In this document: piece by piece, positions 1 to 6,814 of the stretch | How the letters are laid out: each line of letters starts with the position of its first letter | How positions within the stretch are numbered: position 1 is the stretch's first letter | From: Bacteroidota bacterium | GTDB lineage: Bacteria; Bacteroidota; Bacteroidia; Chitinophagales; Chitinophagaceae | Length of the DNA: 40,731 nt | Reading direction: 5' to 3' | Assembly: GCA_016868585.1 (NCBI GenBank) | Contig: VGGR01000012.1 | Location: forward strand, 1 to 40,731 | Notes under the pieces: generated by a model | Databases searched by the model: none | What the model was told of the DNA's origin: nothing | The model's input: only the letters and a program-made list of their open reading frames with translations | Program-made: the position numbers and the translations under genes

Positions 1-629
1 GGAATGGCGTTCAGATCGGTACCGGAATTACCCCTGCCCCTGGTACCAAATACAGCTACGAAGGCTGTTTGATGGCGGCGTTTGCCGTTTACTAAAACCA
101 GGGTCTGATCGGGACCAAGACCTCTTAATGTAGCAAGGTCAATATGATCGGCGCCATCGCTGCCGCTTTGTTTGTTGTAGTTGAATGAAGGCGCTGCATA
201 ATTGAGTACGGAGGTAAGATCCATCCGGGCAGTAGGCGCTGTGGCCTGCCCCACATTGATGACATCCACCGGGGCTGTGGTTTCTGTTTTTACCCGGCCA
301 AAACGGCGGGTGCCCACCAGCACCACTTGACCCAGCTCTTCCACTGACTGGCTCAGTGGGATGTTGATTACCGTATTGCTGCCGGTGCTTATTGTTTGCG
401 GAACATAGCCTATACCGGTTATCTGCAGTTCATCATCAGCGGCCACTTGCAGACGGAATGTTCCGTCTGCTGCAGTTTGTGTACCCTTTCCTGTTTTTTT
501 AGACAGAATGGAGATACCCGCCAGCGGCAATCCATTAGGGTCTGTAACCTTCCCGTTTATTGTTTGCTGTGCCAGTGCAACAAAACCTGCAAATAAAATA
601 ATCAGGCAAAGCATGAATGCTTTTTTCAT
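1..629 (-). CDS. TonB-dependent receptor, N-terminal part (runs off the left edge)
   Basis: Reading left from the ATG at 629-627 gives about 209 codons without a stop. The product starts with a signal peptide (MKKAFMLCLIILFAGFVALAQ). A carboxypeptidase-regulatory-like beta-sandwich follows (NGKVTDPNGLPLAGISILSK, about residues 24-100), and then a TonB plug domain with the motifs VLVGTRRFGR, LRGLGPDQTLVLVNGKRRH and, at the edge, RGRGNSGTDLNAIP. This last motif is typical of non-SusC TonB receptors, where it precedes the first beta-strands of the barrel. The protein would sit in the outer membrane and import a ligand with energy from TonB. Ligand and C-terminus cannot be seen. A SusD partner is not visible. 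The family is secure; the substrate is unknown. Confidence 0.9.
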   Translation of the reverse strand, partial: MKKAFMLCLIILFAGFVALAQQTINGKVTDPNGLPLAGISILSKKTGKGTQTAADGTFRLQVAADDELQITGIGYVPQTISTGSNTVINIPLSQSVEELGQVVLVGTRRFGRVKTETTAPVDVINVGQATAPTARMDLTSVLNYAAPSFNYNKQSGSDGADHIDLATLRGLGPDQTLVLVNGKRRHQTAFVAVFGTRGRGNSGTDLNAI

Positions 630-706
630 ACAAAATGATTTAGTTATAAAACAGGGCTAATATAAGGGAAAATAGCCCAACCGGAAAAGAAGGTTAAGCA
701 CAGTAA

Positions 707-838
707 TTATTTTGCTGGGAGTGCCTCAGTCTTTTCAGTGATGACCCTTCCGGGGTATTGTTCCAGTGCTTTTTTCAGGCAATCCATAGCGGCATTAATG
801 GACTGAAGGTTTAATACATAGGCCCTGCTTGCACAAAA
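707..838 (-). pseudogene. Possible C-terminal remnant of a PLP aminotransferase
   Basis: An open stretch of 43 codons between an in-frame TGA and a TAA has no start codon at a sensible place but reads like real protein (ASRAYVLNLQSINAAMDCLKKA, then LEQYPGRV near the end). The helix followed by a short tail resembles the last 40 residues of class I/II aminotransferases. The identification is by general look only. It lies upstream of the TonB receptor on the same strand and is one of several fragments in this part of the window. It could be a chance open frame. Confidence 0.3.
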
Positions 839-942
839 TCACAGGCTATAAGCAGCCTTACTCGACTTCAAACACAAATATTTCCTTTTTGTCAATTTTG
901 TTTTGGCAATATTGATGAGAAATAAAAGGTTCAAGTGAATAA

Positions 943-1464
943 ATCCCTGCCTTTGCGCTCGCCCTACACAGCCATCTCAGCAGCGCATCGACCTCGACTG
1001 AGCTATTTGAATCCTATGCTCGAAATCCTGAATTGCAACACCTAAATCCAGCGCAACATATCCCTAATCAGCTTGCTGCTACTATTTATCAGCGTATAGG
1101 AATTTTGCAAGCAAAAGGTATTTTGACAACCGATAATACCCTTTACGTAAATAATGAATTACAAAGTCTATCAGAAATATGTGGGGCTTGTGAACGAATC
1201 AAAAATACCCCCATTCCTTTTTCATATAATGTCTTTATAAAGAAGTTTATATTTATTTATATAATGACATTCCCAATTGGCTTTGTTTTTCAGCTGGGGT
1301 ATTGGATTATACCTATTGTTATTTTTGTTTTCTATGTTTTGGCTAGCTTAGAGCTTATCGCAGAAGAAATCGAAGATCCATTTGGGGGTGATGCAAAGGA
1401 TATTCCTACCGATTTGATTCAAGCAAATGTTTTAAAGCATACGCGCGAAATATTATTACCTTAG
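943..1464 (+). pseudogene. Bestrophin-family protein, 5'-truncated
   Basis: The frame is open from 943 (just after an in-frame TAA at 940-942) to the TAG at 1462-1464, giving about 173 residues. The content matches the second half of bacterial bestrophins (YneE/UPF0187 anion channels, usually about 290-300 residues). It has PAFALALHSHL, an HIPNQ motif, CERIKNTPIPFSYNVFIKK, two hydrophobic helices, and the diagnostic acidic cluster EEIEDPFGGD with the following helix to the C-terminus. The first membrane helices and the natural start are missing. The first ATG-like start in frame is a TTG at 1033, which would cut the protein further. A channel cannot form from this piece, so I call it a pseudogene. 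The break near 943 is probably a deletion or insertion junction. Confidence 0.8.
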
Positions 1465-1536
1465 CCAAGTGACTGGATTTAAGACCTGCGATGCGGAATG
1501 AATAAATCAAGCTATTTCTAGATATTTACTTACTTT

Positions 1537-1803
1537 ATGCGGCCATTGCTTATCATATTTTTAATTTCTTTAAACTACTGTTTTGGGCAGCAAAAAATTC
1601 TTTTACCTAAAATAGTACCCATTAGGTCAGTAGTATACCCCTATCAAGAAAAAAAGCCAATAGTTTATATTAGGCCAGACTTAACAAGATCTACACAAGG
1701 GTTTGTGTGTAAACAAGAATGGAAATTTGAAAAGAAAACAAAAGTACCGCTTAGAATAAGAGTTGGTTCGCTTGACTATGTAAACAAAATAGAAGGGAAG
1801 TGA
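1537..1803 (+). CDS. Small secreted protein of unknown function
   Basis: This 88-residue protein has a clear signal peptide ([18 protein letters not shown]) and a short, basic, beta-rich mature part with two proline/tyrosine-rich stretches ([20 protein letters not shown]) and a VRIGS-like end. I do not recognise the family. Its stop codon TGA (1801-1803) overlaps the GTG start of the next gene (1800-1802), so the two are almost certainly translated together. The mature region is only about 70 residues, so it may be an accessory or partner of the downstream lipocalin-like protein. A truncated gene end cannot be excluded. Confidence 0.55.
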   Translation: MRPLLIIFLISLNYCFGQQKILLPKIVPIRSVVYPYQEKKPIVYIRPDLTRSTQGFVCKQEWKFEKKTKVPLRIRVGSLDYVNKIEGK

Positions 1804-2507
1804 GACTTAAATTACTGGTTATCGGTACTATTATCTCGTTATATGTAAATGCACAAACTCCTATCGGTGCTTGGGAATCTATATCCGTATCTGATAATGG
1901 GGATAAGCTAAGAAGTATTATGATTTTCGCAGAAGGCTATCAGGTATTAACTATTTATAATGCCGCCAGTGGCAAATTTATTCACACTAATGGGGGTACT
2001 TGGAATTTAAATGGGGAGACGATGACCGAGCGAATAGAGTTTCACACCGACAAACCCAGTTTGGTCGGTACCGAGTCTAGCTTTAAAGTTGCTGTTTCTA
2101 ATGACTCTCTTAAACTTATTGGTAGTAATAGATTTTTTAAACGAATTGATGACGCAACCACTGGTACTTTACAAGGAGCTTGGTTAATGTCTGGAAGAGT
2201 TAAAGATGGTATTACGCAAATGCGTGATACCAGTACCCCCCGAAAAACAATGAAAATATTATCAGGGACACGATTTCAGTGGATTGCGTACAATACTGCC
2301 ACAAAAGAATTTCTTGGGACCGGTGGCGGTACTTACACGGCAAAGAATGATGGGTATATGGAACTAATCGAATTCTTTTCTAGAGATGATACCAAAGCTG
2401 GACAGGCTTTAAAATTTCAGTATAAACTTATAGATGGTAACTGGCATCACTCAGGGTTGTCGAGTAAAGGCGATGCGATTCATGAAATATGGAGTATCAG
2501 AAAATAA
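1800..2507 (+). CDS. Secreted protein with two lipocalin-like domains
   Basis: The protein has 235 residues with a signal peptide ([19 protein letters not shown]). The GTG at 1800 is chosen because the first in-frame ATG (residue 41) would remove the signal peptide. The mature protein is a tandem duplication. Repeat 1 (about residues 22-115) and repeat 2 (about 126-235) each begin with GAW, carry a basic stretch followed by a strand ([12 protein letters not shown] / [14 protein letters not shown]), then a glycine-rich turn (HTNGGTWNL / GTGGGTYTA), and E-x-IEF. This resembles small secreted lipocalin/DUF4488-like proteins common in Bacteroidota, which are single-domain or paired. The ligand is unknown. 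It is coupled to the preceding small ORF by a GTGA overlap and converges on the SOUL gene with a 4-bp gap. Confidence 0.7.
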   Translation: MRLKLLVIGTIISLYVNAQTPIGAWESISVSDNGDKLRSIMIFAEGYQVLTIYNAASGKFIHTNGGTWNLNGETMTERIEFHTDKPSLVGTESSFKVAVSNDSLKLIGSNRFFKRIDDATTGTLQGAWLMSGRVKDGITQMRDTSTPRKTMKILSGTRFQWIAYNTATKEFLGTGGGTYTAKNDGYMELIEFFSRDDTKAGQALKFQYKLIDGNWHHSGLSSKGDAIHEIWSIRK

Positions 2508-2511
2508 CATT

Positions 2512-3102
2512 TTATTCTTTCCATTCAACAGCAATAACAATTTCGTTTTTTCGTCCTACAAGGTCGTATGGTGCATTGTAGCCAAGATAAGTGGGGTTAC
2601 CGGCTATTTTGACTCCTTTTAGGGCGAGCAACCCTAAAAGTTGATCACTGTATTGCTTGATCTTTTGATCGTTGGCAAATCCGCCGAACTTAATTGCGGC
2701 CATATATACCGCCGGACTTTGATGTAATTCTATCCGAGTATCCACCGGGCGGGGTAGTTTATCAAGTGTATATTCGGATGGCATAACAAAACTCATTGAT
2801 GACCCTCTCTCGCTGATATCCATATGAACGGGTGCCGTCATTGCAATTTTGGTGGCGGTTTCGTTGTCCCCGAAAATATAGCCAGCAATTTTTCGAAATC
2901 CGCTACTACCAAGTTCTCGGTAGGATTTTGCCGATAGTTTTGTAGTGGCAAAAATGGCAGGAGGGTAAAATCGGATTTCATACTCCTTCTCTTTTTTTAT
3001 GACCCGGTATTTCTGTTTTTCAATATTTGAATAAGCCAAAAATGACTGAAAAATAATGAAAGCAAGAATCAATAGAAAAATTGTAATTAGCATTGACTTC
3101 AT
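2512..3102 (-). CDS. SOUL family heme-binding-type protein
   Basis: The protein has 196 residues with one N-terminal hydrophobic helix (about residues 4-23), so it is either membrane-anchored or exported. The rest matches the SOUL/HEBP fold: KYRVIKKEKEYEIRFYPPAI at the start of the domain, FRKIAGYIFGDNE, the family hallmark KIAMTAPV (about residues 85-92), SFVMPSEYTLDKLPRPVD, and a C-terminal YNAPY. HEBP/SOUL proteins bind heme or other tetrapyrroles in eukaryotes; bacterial members are mostly uncharacterised. The gene stands alone, convergent with the lipocalin-like gene and divergent from the esterase gene. Confidence 0.9.
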   Translation of the reverse strand: MKSMLITIFLLILAFIIFQSFLAYSNIEKQKYRVIKKEKEYEIRFYPPAIFATTKLSAKSYRELGSSGFRKIAGYIFGDNETATKIAMTAPVHMDISERGSSMSFVMPSEYTLDKLPRPVDTRIELHQSPAVYMAAIKFGGFANDQKIKQYSDQLLGLLALKGVKIAGNPTYLGYNAPYDLVGRKNEIVIAVEWKE

Positions 3103-3245
3103 AAAAGTTATTTTCTGATAAACAATTGAAACTGGCCTTTTGTTTATTATAGTGGGGCCGAAGGTAACTAATTTTTTATAAACTATCGTAGCTGTGAAGA
3201 GGATAAAAAAATTAATACTAAGTTTAGAATGAAATTCAATGACAA

Positions 3246-4958
3246 ATGAAAAAGATACTCCCCTTCCTTTTGCTGGGTTTACATGTTAGTTTTTTGCTAC
3301 CAGGCCAAAGCGTTGAAGTTACCCTCCCGGCAGCGATTTCGAAAAAGCCTCTGGACGGTAGATTACTTATTATGTTATCTAAAAATTCAACACGAGAGCC
3401 ACGTTTTCAAATCAGCGATGACGAAGGCACTCAGCAGATATTTGGGATGGATATTGAGGGCTGGGAGCCCGGTACTGTAATGCGGTTGAACGCCGACGCC
3501 TTCGGGTATCCCGTTGCCTCCATTACAGAAATCAAAAACGGCACCTACACTGTTCAGGCGCTTCTACATTTGTATGAGACTTTTACAAGAAAAGATGGTC
3601 ATGTTGTAAAGCTTCCAATGGATCGCGGAGAGGGGCAGCACTGGAATACTGCGCCTGGAAATATCTATTCCCAGCCAGTCGCCATTAATTTTAAAAATGA
3701 TCCATCGTTCAAAACAAAAATCGAGATTAACACAATCATTCCGCCCATCAAAGAACCCGAGGAAACTAAGTATGTAAAGCATGTTAAGATTCAGTCTAAA
3801 CTTTTAACTGAATTCTGGGGAAGACCAATGTATCTTGGCGCACATGTTTTGTTGCCAGAGGGCTGGGACACAAACCCAAATGTTAAGTACCCATTAGCAA
3901 TATTTCATGGCCATTTCCCAGATGATTTTAGCGGGTGGAGAACCACCCCTCCCGATCCTAATCTTGTACCCGATACTGTTAAAAGATTCAATCTGATTGG
4001 ATATAACAAAATCGTACAACAGGAAGCCTATGATTTTTACAAAAAATGGACAGGGCCCGATTTCCCAAGAGTTATCGCTATTGAAATCCAACATGCGAAC
4101 CCCTATTACGATGATTCTTATGCTGTAAACTCTGAAAATCTTGGCCCTTACGGAGATGCTATCACCTACGAGCTGGTTCCAGAAATTGAGAAACGTTTTA
4201 GGGGTATTGGTCAGGGGTGGGCAAGATTCTTGTATGGAGGAAGTACGGGTGGTTGGGAAGCATTGGCCGCACAGGTGTTCTATCCGGATGAGTACAATGG
4301 TAGCTATGCTGCTTGTCCGGATCCTATCGATTTTCATCACTACACGACGGTTGATCTCTACAATGATAAAAATGCGTATTACCGTGAAGGCTCATTTAGA
4401 AGCACGTTACGTCCCGGCCACCGTAATTACCTCGGGCATGTAGATGCCATGGTGAGGGATATGAATCACAGGGAATTGGCCTTGGGGTCAAAAAATAGAA
4501 GTGGTGATCAGTGGGATATTTGGGAAGCTGTTTATTCTCCTGTCGGGCCTGATGGTTACCCGGTTCGCGTATTTGATAAAAAAACAGGAATAATTAATCC
4601 ATCAGTCGTTTCATATTGGAGAGAAAATTATGACCTCACCCATATCATCCAACGTGATTGGCCAAAGGTCGGTGAAAAGCTGAAAGGGAAAATTCATCTC
4701 TACGTAGGCGATATGGACAACTATTATCTGAACAATGCAGTCTATAGCGCAGAAGACATGTTGAAGCAATTAAAAAATCCAACTTGTAATTGTGAGGTAG
4801 ATTACGGAGACCGAGCAGAACACTGTTGGAATGGCGATCATAAAAATCCAAACTATATCAGCAGGCTTCGCTATCACAGTATGTTCATAAAAAAGTGGGT
4901 TGAGGAAATTAAAACACGCTCACCTGAAAATGCGGATTTGAAATCATGGAGGTATTAA
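3246..4958 (+). CDS. Secreted esterase-like alpha/beta hydrolase
   Basis: The protein has 570 residues with a signal peptide (MKKILPFLLLGLHVSFLLPGQS). Residues 25-175 form a beta-rich accessory region. The alpha/beta hydrolase part begins near residue 195 (YLGAHVLLPEGW, KYPLAIFHGHFP). The nucleophile elbow is GGSTGGWEA with Ser333, in the position used by the putative esterase (D-type) family. Candidate acid and base are Asp489/Asp491 in VGDMDNYYLNN and His526 or His532 in the RAEHCWNGDH segment. A long insert around residues 360-470 probably covers the active site. The substrate cannot be told from sequence; acyl or feruloyl esters and peptides are all possible. It lies alone on the plus strand, about 150 bp before the cyanophycinase-like gene. 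Confidence 0.8.
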   Translation: MKKILPFLLLGLHVSFLLPGQSVEVTLPAAISKKPLDGRLLIMLSKNSTREPRFQISDDEGTQQIFGMDIEGWEPGTVMRLNADAFGYPVASITEIKNGTYTVQALLHLYETFTRKDGHVVKLPMDRGEGQHWNTAPGNIYSQPVAINFKNDPSFKTKIEINTIIPPIKEPEETKYVKHVKIQSKLLTEFWGRPMYLGAHVLLPEGWDTNPNVKYPLAIFHGHFPDDFSGWRTTPPDPNLVPDTVKRFNLIGYNKIVQQEAYDFYKKWTGPDFPRVIAIEIQHANPYYDDSYAVNSENLGPYGDAITYELVPEIEKRFRGIGQGWARFLYGGSTGGWEALAAQVFYPDEYNGSYAACPDPIDFHHYTTVDLYNDKNAYYREGSFRSTLRPGHRNYLGHVDAMVRDMNHRELALGSKNRSGDQWDIWEAVYSPVGPDGYPVRVFDKKTGIINPSVVSYWRENYDLTHIIQRDWPKVGEKLKGKIHLYVGDMDNYYLNNAVYSAEDMLKQLKNPTCNCEVDYGDRAEHCWNGDHKNPNYISRLRYHSMFIKKWVEEIKTRSPENADLKSWRY

Positions 4959-5111
4959 ATAGCAGTAATTGAAATTTAGTAACTATATATTCCCATCATT
5001 TTTTCTATACCTGCTTTGTCAAAGAAGGGAACGTCACCCTTTTACATATCATCAAGCAGTGGGGTGCTTGTCTCTAAATGGTATTTCTTTCTTAGCATTT
5101 TAATATCTACT

Positions 5112-5936
5112 ATGCGAAAAAAATTCTACTATCCAGTTGCGCTAATTTTATTTATTCCCCTTTTTACAATTGCACAAGCTTCTTTCCCTTATAAAGGCAG
5201 CCTGATTATCATCGGTGGGGGAGCTATTCCAGATACTATTTATAATTTGTTTGCCCAGAAACTTGGGGGAAAAGATCAATTAATCGTCTACATCCCAACG
5301 GCAACACAAGATGAAGCATGGATACAAGAGGGGGGTCATTTAAAAAAATTCACAAGTAGGGGGTTCACCAACTTGAAAACTGTTCATACCCGTGATAAGC
5401 AACGGGCGAACGAGGAAGCATTTCCAAAGCTAATTGATCGTGCAAAAGGTATTTTTTTGGGAGGGGGGGATCAAGAAAACTTAGCGAAAATTTTTGGAGG
5501 TACAGCCACTCTTCTAGCCATGCACTCACTTTTGGAAAGAGGCGGTGTAATCATGGGGACTTCCGCAGGAGCAACTATCATGGGATCGTTGTTGATCGGG
5601 GGCGATCATAGGGAAAGCCCACACATCCCCGTTAACTTTGGAGAGGGGTTTTCATTTTTGAGACAAACTGCAATTGACCAACATGTGTTGGTTAGAAACA
5701 GGCAATTTGATTTAGTACCTGTTCTGGAGAGATATCCAGGCGTATTAGGGCTGGCGCTGGATGAGTCAACTGCTGCTCTAGTAGAAGGCGACTCCATCAG
5801 GGTAGTAGGGGATTCGTATATGCTGATTTTTGATCAACTTGATTGGAGTAATCAACGTAAACAATGGGGTCGTGTCTATCAGCCATTTAAAATGCTCTCC
5901 TCGGGTCAAGTATTTACAATAAGAAAAACCCAATGA
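5112..5936 (+). CDS. Exported cyanophycinase-like serine peptidase (S51)
   Basis: The protein has 274 residues starting at ATG 5112. An upstream TTG at 5016 is open in frame but would bury the signal peptide (MRKKFYYPVALILFIPLFTIAQA). S51 features appear in order: GSLIIIGGG (residue 29 on), IYIPTAT-like strand, GIFLGGGDQENLAKIF (residues 113-128), the nucleophile turn GTSAGA with Ser151, then DQHVLVRNRQFDL and GLALDESTAALV. These are the conserved blocks of cyanophycinase and related isoaspartyl dipeptidases, which cut beta-Asp-Arg or Asp-X bonds. No cyanophycin synthetase is present, so it more likely scavenges an outside polymer or isoaspartyl peptides. It sits among other exported amidases and peptidases. 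Confidence 0.9.
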   Translation: MRKKFYYPVALILFIPLFTIAQASFPYKGSLIIIGGGAIPDTIYNLFAQKLGGKDQLIVYIPTATQDEAWIQEGGHLKKFTSRGFTNLKTVHTRDKQRANEEAFPKLIDRAKGIFLGGGDQENLAKIFGGTATLLAMHSLLERGGVIMGTSAGATIMGSLLIGGDHRESPHIPVNFGEGFSFLRQTAIDQHVLVRNRQFDLVPVLERYPGVLGLALDESTAALVEGDSIRVVGDSYMLIFDQLDWSNQRKQWGRVYQPFKMLSSGQVFTIRKTQ

Positions 5937-6065
5937 TCATCGCCAAATAATACAGGTTGCGTAGTCTTAGTAGCGCTTGATAGTCGCCTAACTCAGATCC
6001 CCGATTGGCTTAATTACTTTTACTTTTTCCCACCTACTTTGATTGTTTGGCGATTATGAATCCTA

Positions 6066-6233
6066 TCACAAGACGGCTGGTCTTAGTACGGCAACCCCCT
6101 TGCCATACATAACCTTCGAAAGATCCAGTGTGTAGGACGTGGAATTACCATCAGTGGTCAGCACCCGCATCCTGCCGCCTTTATCATGCACCCTTATTTT
6201 GCTACTATCTCTTACAAGCGGGACCTCTCGTAA
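6066..6233 (-). pseudogene. Unidentified C-terminal gene remnant after the beta-flower gene
   Basis: Immediately past the stop codon (6236-6234) of the beta-flower gene, the same reading frame stays open for 55 codons to a TGA at 6068-6066. It reads like the C-terminal end of a beta-rich secreted protein (RDSSKIRVHDKGGRMRVLTT, then SYTLDLSKVMYGKGVAVLRP). There is no start codon in the right place and I do not recognise the family. Either it is the tail of an unrelated gene brought next to the beta-flower gene by deletion, or a downstream domain lost through a stop codon. The first seems more likely, because the beta-flower protein ends with its usual aromatic tail. Confidence 0.4.
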
Positions 6234-6632
6234 CTAATAGAAAAAAAAGAAAAAATAAAGCACTGCCTCTATGCGACGTACTCCTTCGAAATATCCAATA
6301 GTTGATCCTGACGATGACTTGACTCTCCCGTCTTCTATGTATCCGATGGTAGAACCACTTGAATTTTTTACGCGATTATCCTCAAAGTATCCGATTGTAG
6401 ATCCGCTGCTATTTCGAATTCGACTCATATCAAAGTATCCGATAGTTGCCCCACGGCTGTTTTTAACACGTCCATCTTCGATATAACCTACCGTTGAACC
6501 ACTACTATTTTTTACCCTGCCACTTTCTATGTAACCAATTGTGGAGCCATTTTTATTTTTAAGTCTCTGAGCAATAAGCGACGTGGATGTAAGCATTAAG
6601 AAGAGAAAGAGTACTATAATTTTACATTTCAT
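6234..6632 (-). CDS. Five-fold beta-flower repeat protein
   Basis: The protein has 132 residues with a signal peptide (MKCKIIVLFLFLMLTSTSLIAQ). The mature part is six tandem 16-residue repeats (residues 24-119) of the form VKNSSGSTIGYIEDGR. A short linker and an aromatic tail (LYFFFFFY) close the protein. This pattern, GSTIG-type repeats followed by a run of phenylalanines, fits the secreted 'five-fold beta-flower' family of Bacteroidota, whose role is unknown. The repeats are close in DNA as well as protein, so copy number could vary by slippage. It is divergent from the acylase gene and stands alone. The family assignment is from memory of the pattern and is reasonably firm; function is open. 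Confidence 0.75.
   Translation of the reverse strand: MKCKIIVLFLFLMLTSTSLIAQRLKNKNGSTIGYIESGRVKNSSGSTVGYIEDGRVKNSRGATIGYFDMSRIRNSSGSTIGYFEDNRVKNSSGSTIGYIEDGRVKSSSGSTIGYFEGVRRIEAVLYFFFFFY
6276..6563 (-). repeat. Six tandem 48-bp coding repeats
   Basis: The array encodes the six 16-residue units of the beta-flower protein, each starting at a V/L/I-K/R codon pair and ending with an Arg codon. Units 2 and 5 are the most alike (only one residue differs, V/I). The repeats are contiguous with no spacers, so this is not a CRISPR array. Confidence 0.9.
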
Positions 6633-6814
6633 ATAGCTAATTTAGCTTAAACGTAGTGATTTTATTAATACTTTATCGGGTCTTTAGTCTTTTCTCCCAT
6701 TTCAGCATAGACCTATTGTTTACTCTGTCAATACTCAAGCCACACGATATTTTGACTTTTTTACTCTAATTCAGAAATGATTAAGTGTTATGGTAATCTT
6801 CGTACTTTCAAGGT

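Noticed and set aside
396-596. Plus-strand 66-codon open frame at the left end
   Set aside because: It is antisense to the signal peptide and plug of the TonB receptor on the minus strand.
3894-4340. A 148-codon minus-strand open frame inside the esterase gene
   Set aside because: It overlaps the catalytic region of the esterase, including GGSTGGW, and has no protein-like features of its own.
5016-5111. N-terminal extension of the cyanophycinase-like protein from a TTG codon
   Set aside because: It would place 32 residues before a perfect signal peptide that starts at ATG 5112.
6276-6563. Regular 48-bp repeats that could be taken for a CRISPR array
   Set aside because: There are no spacers; the repeats are contiguous and encode the beta-flower protein.
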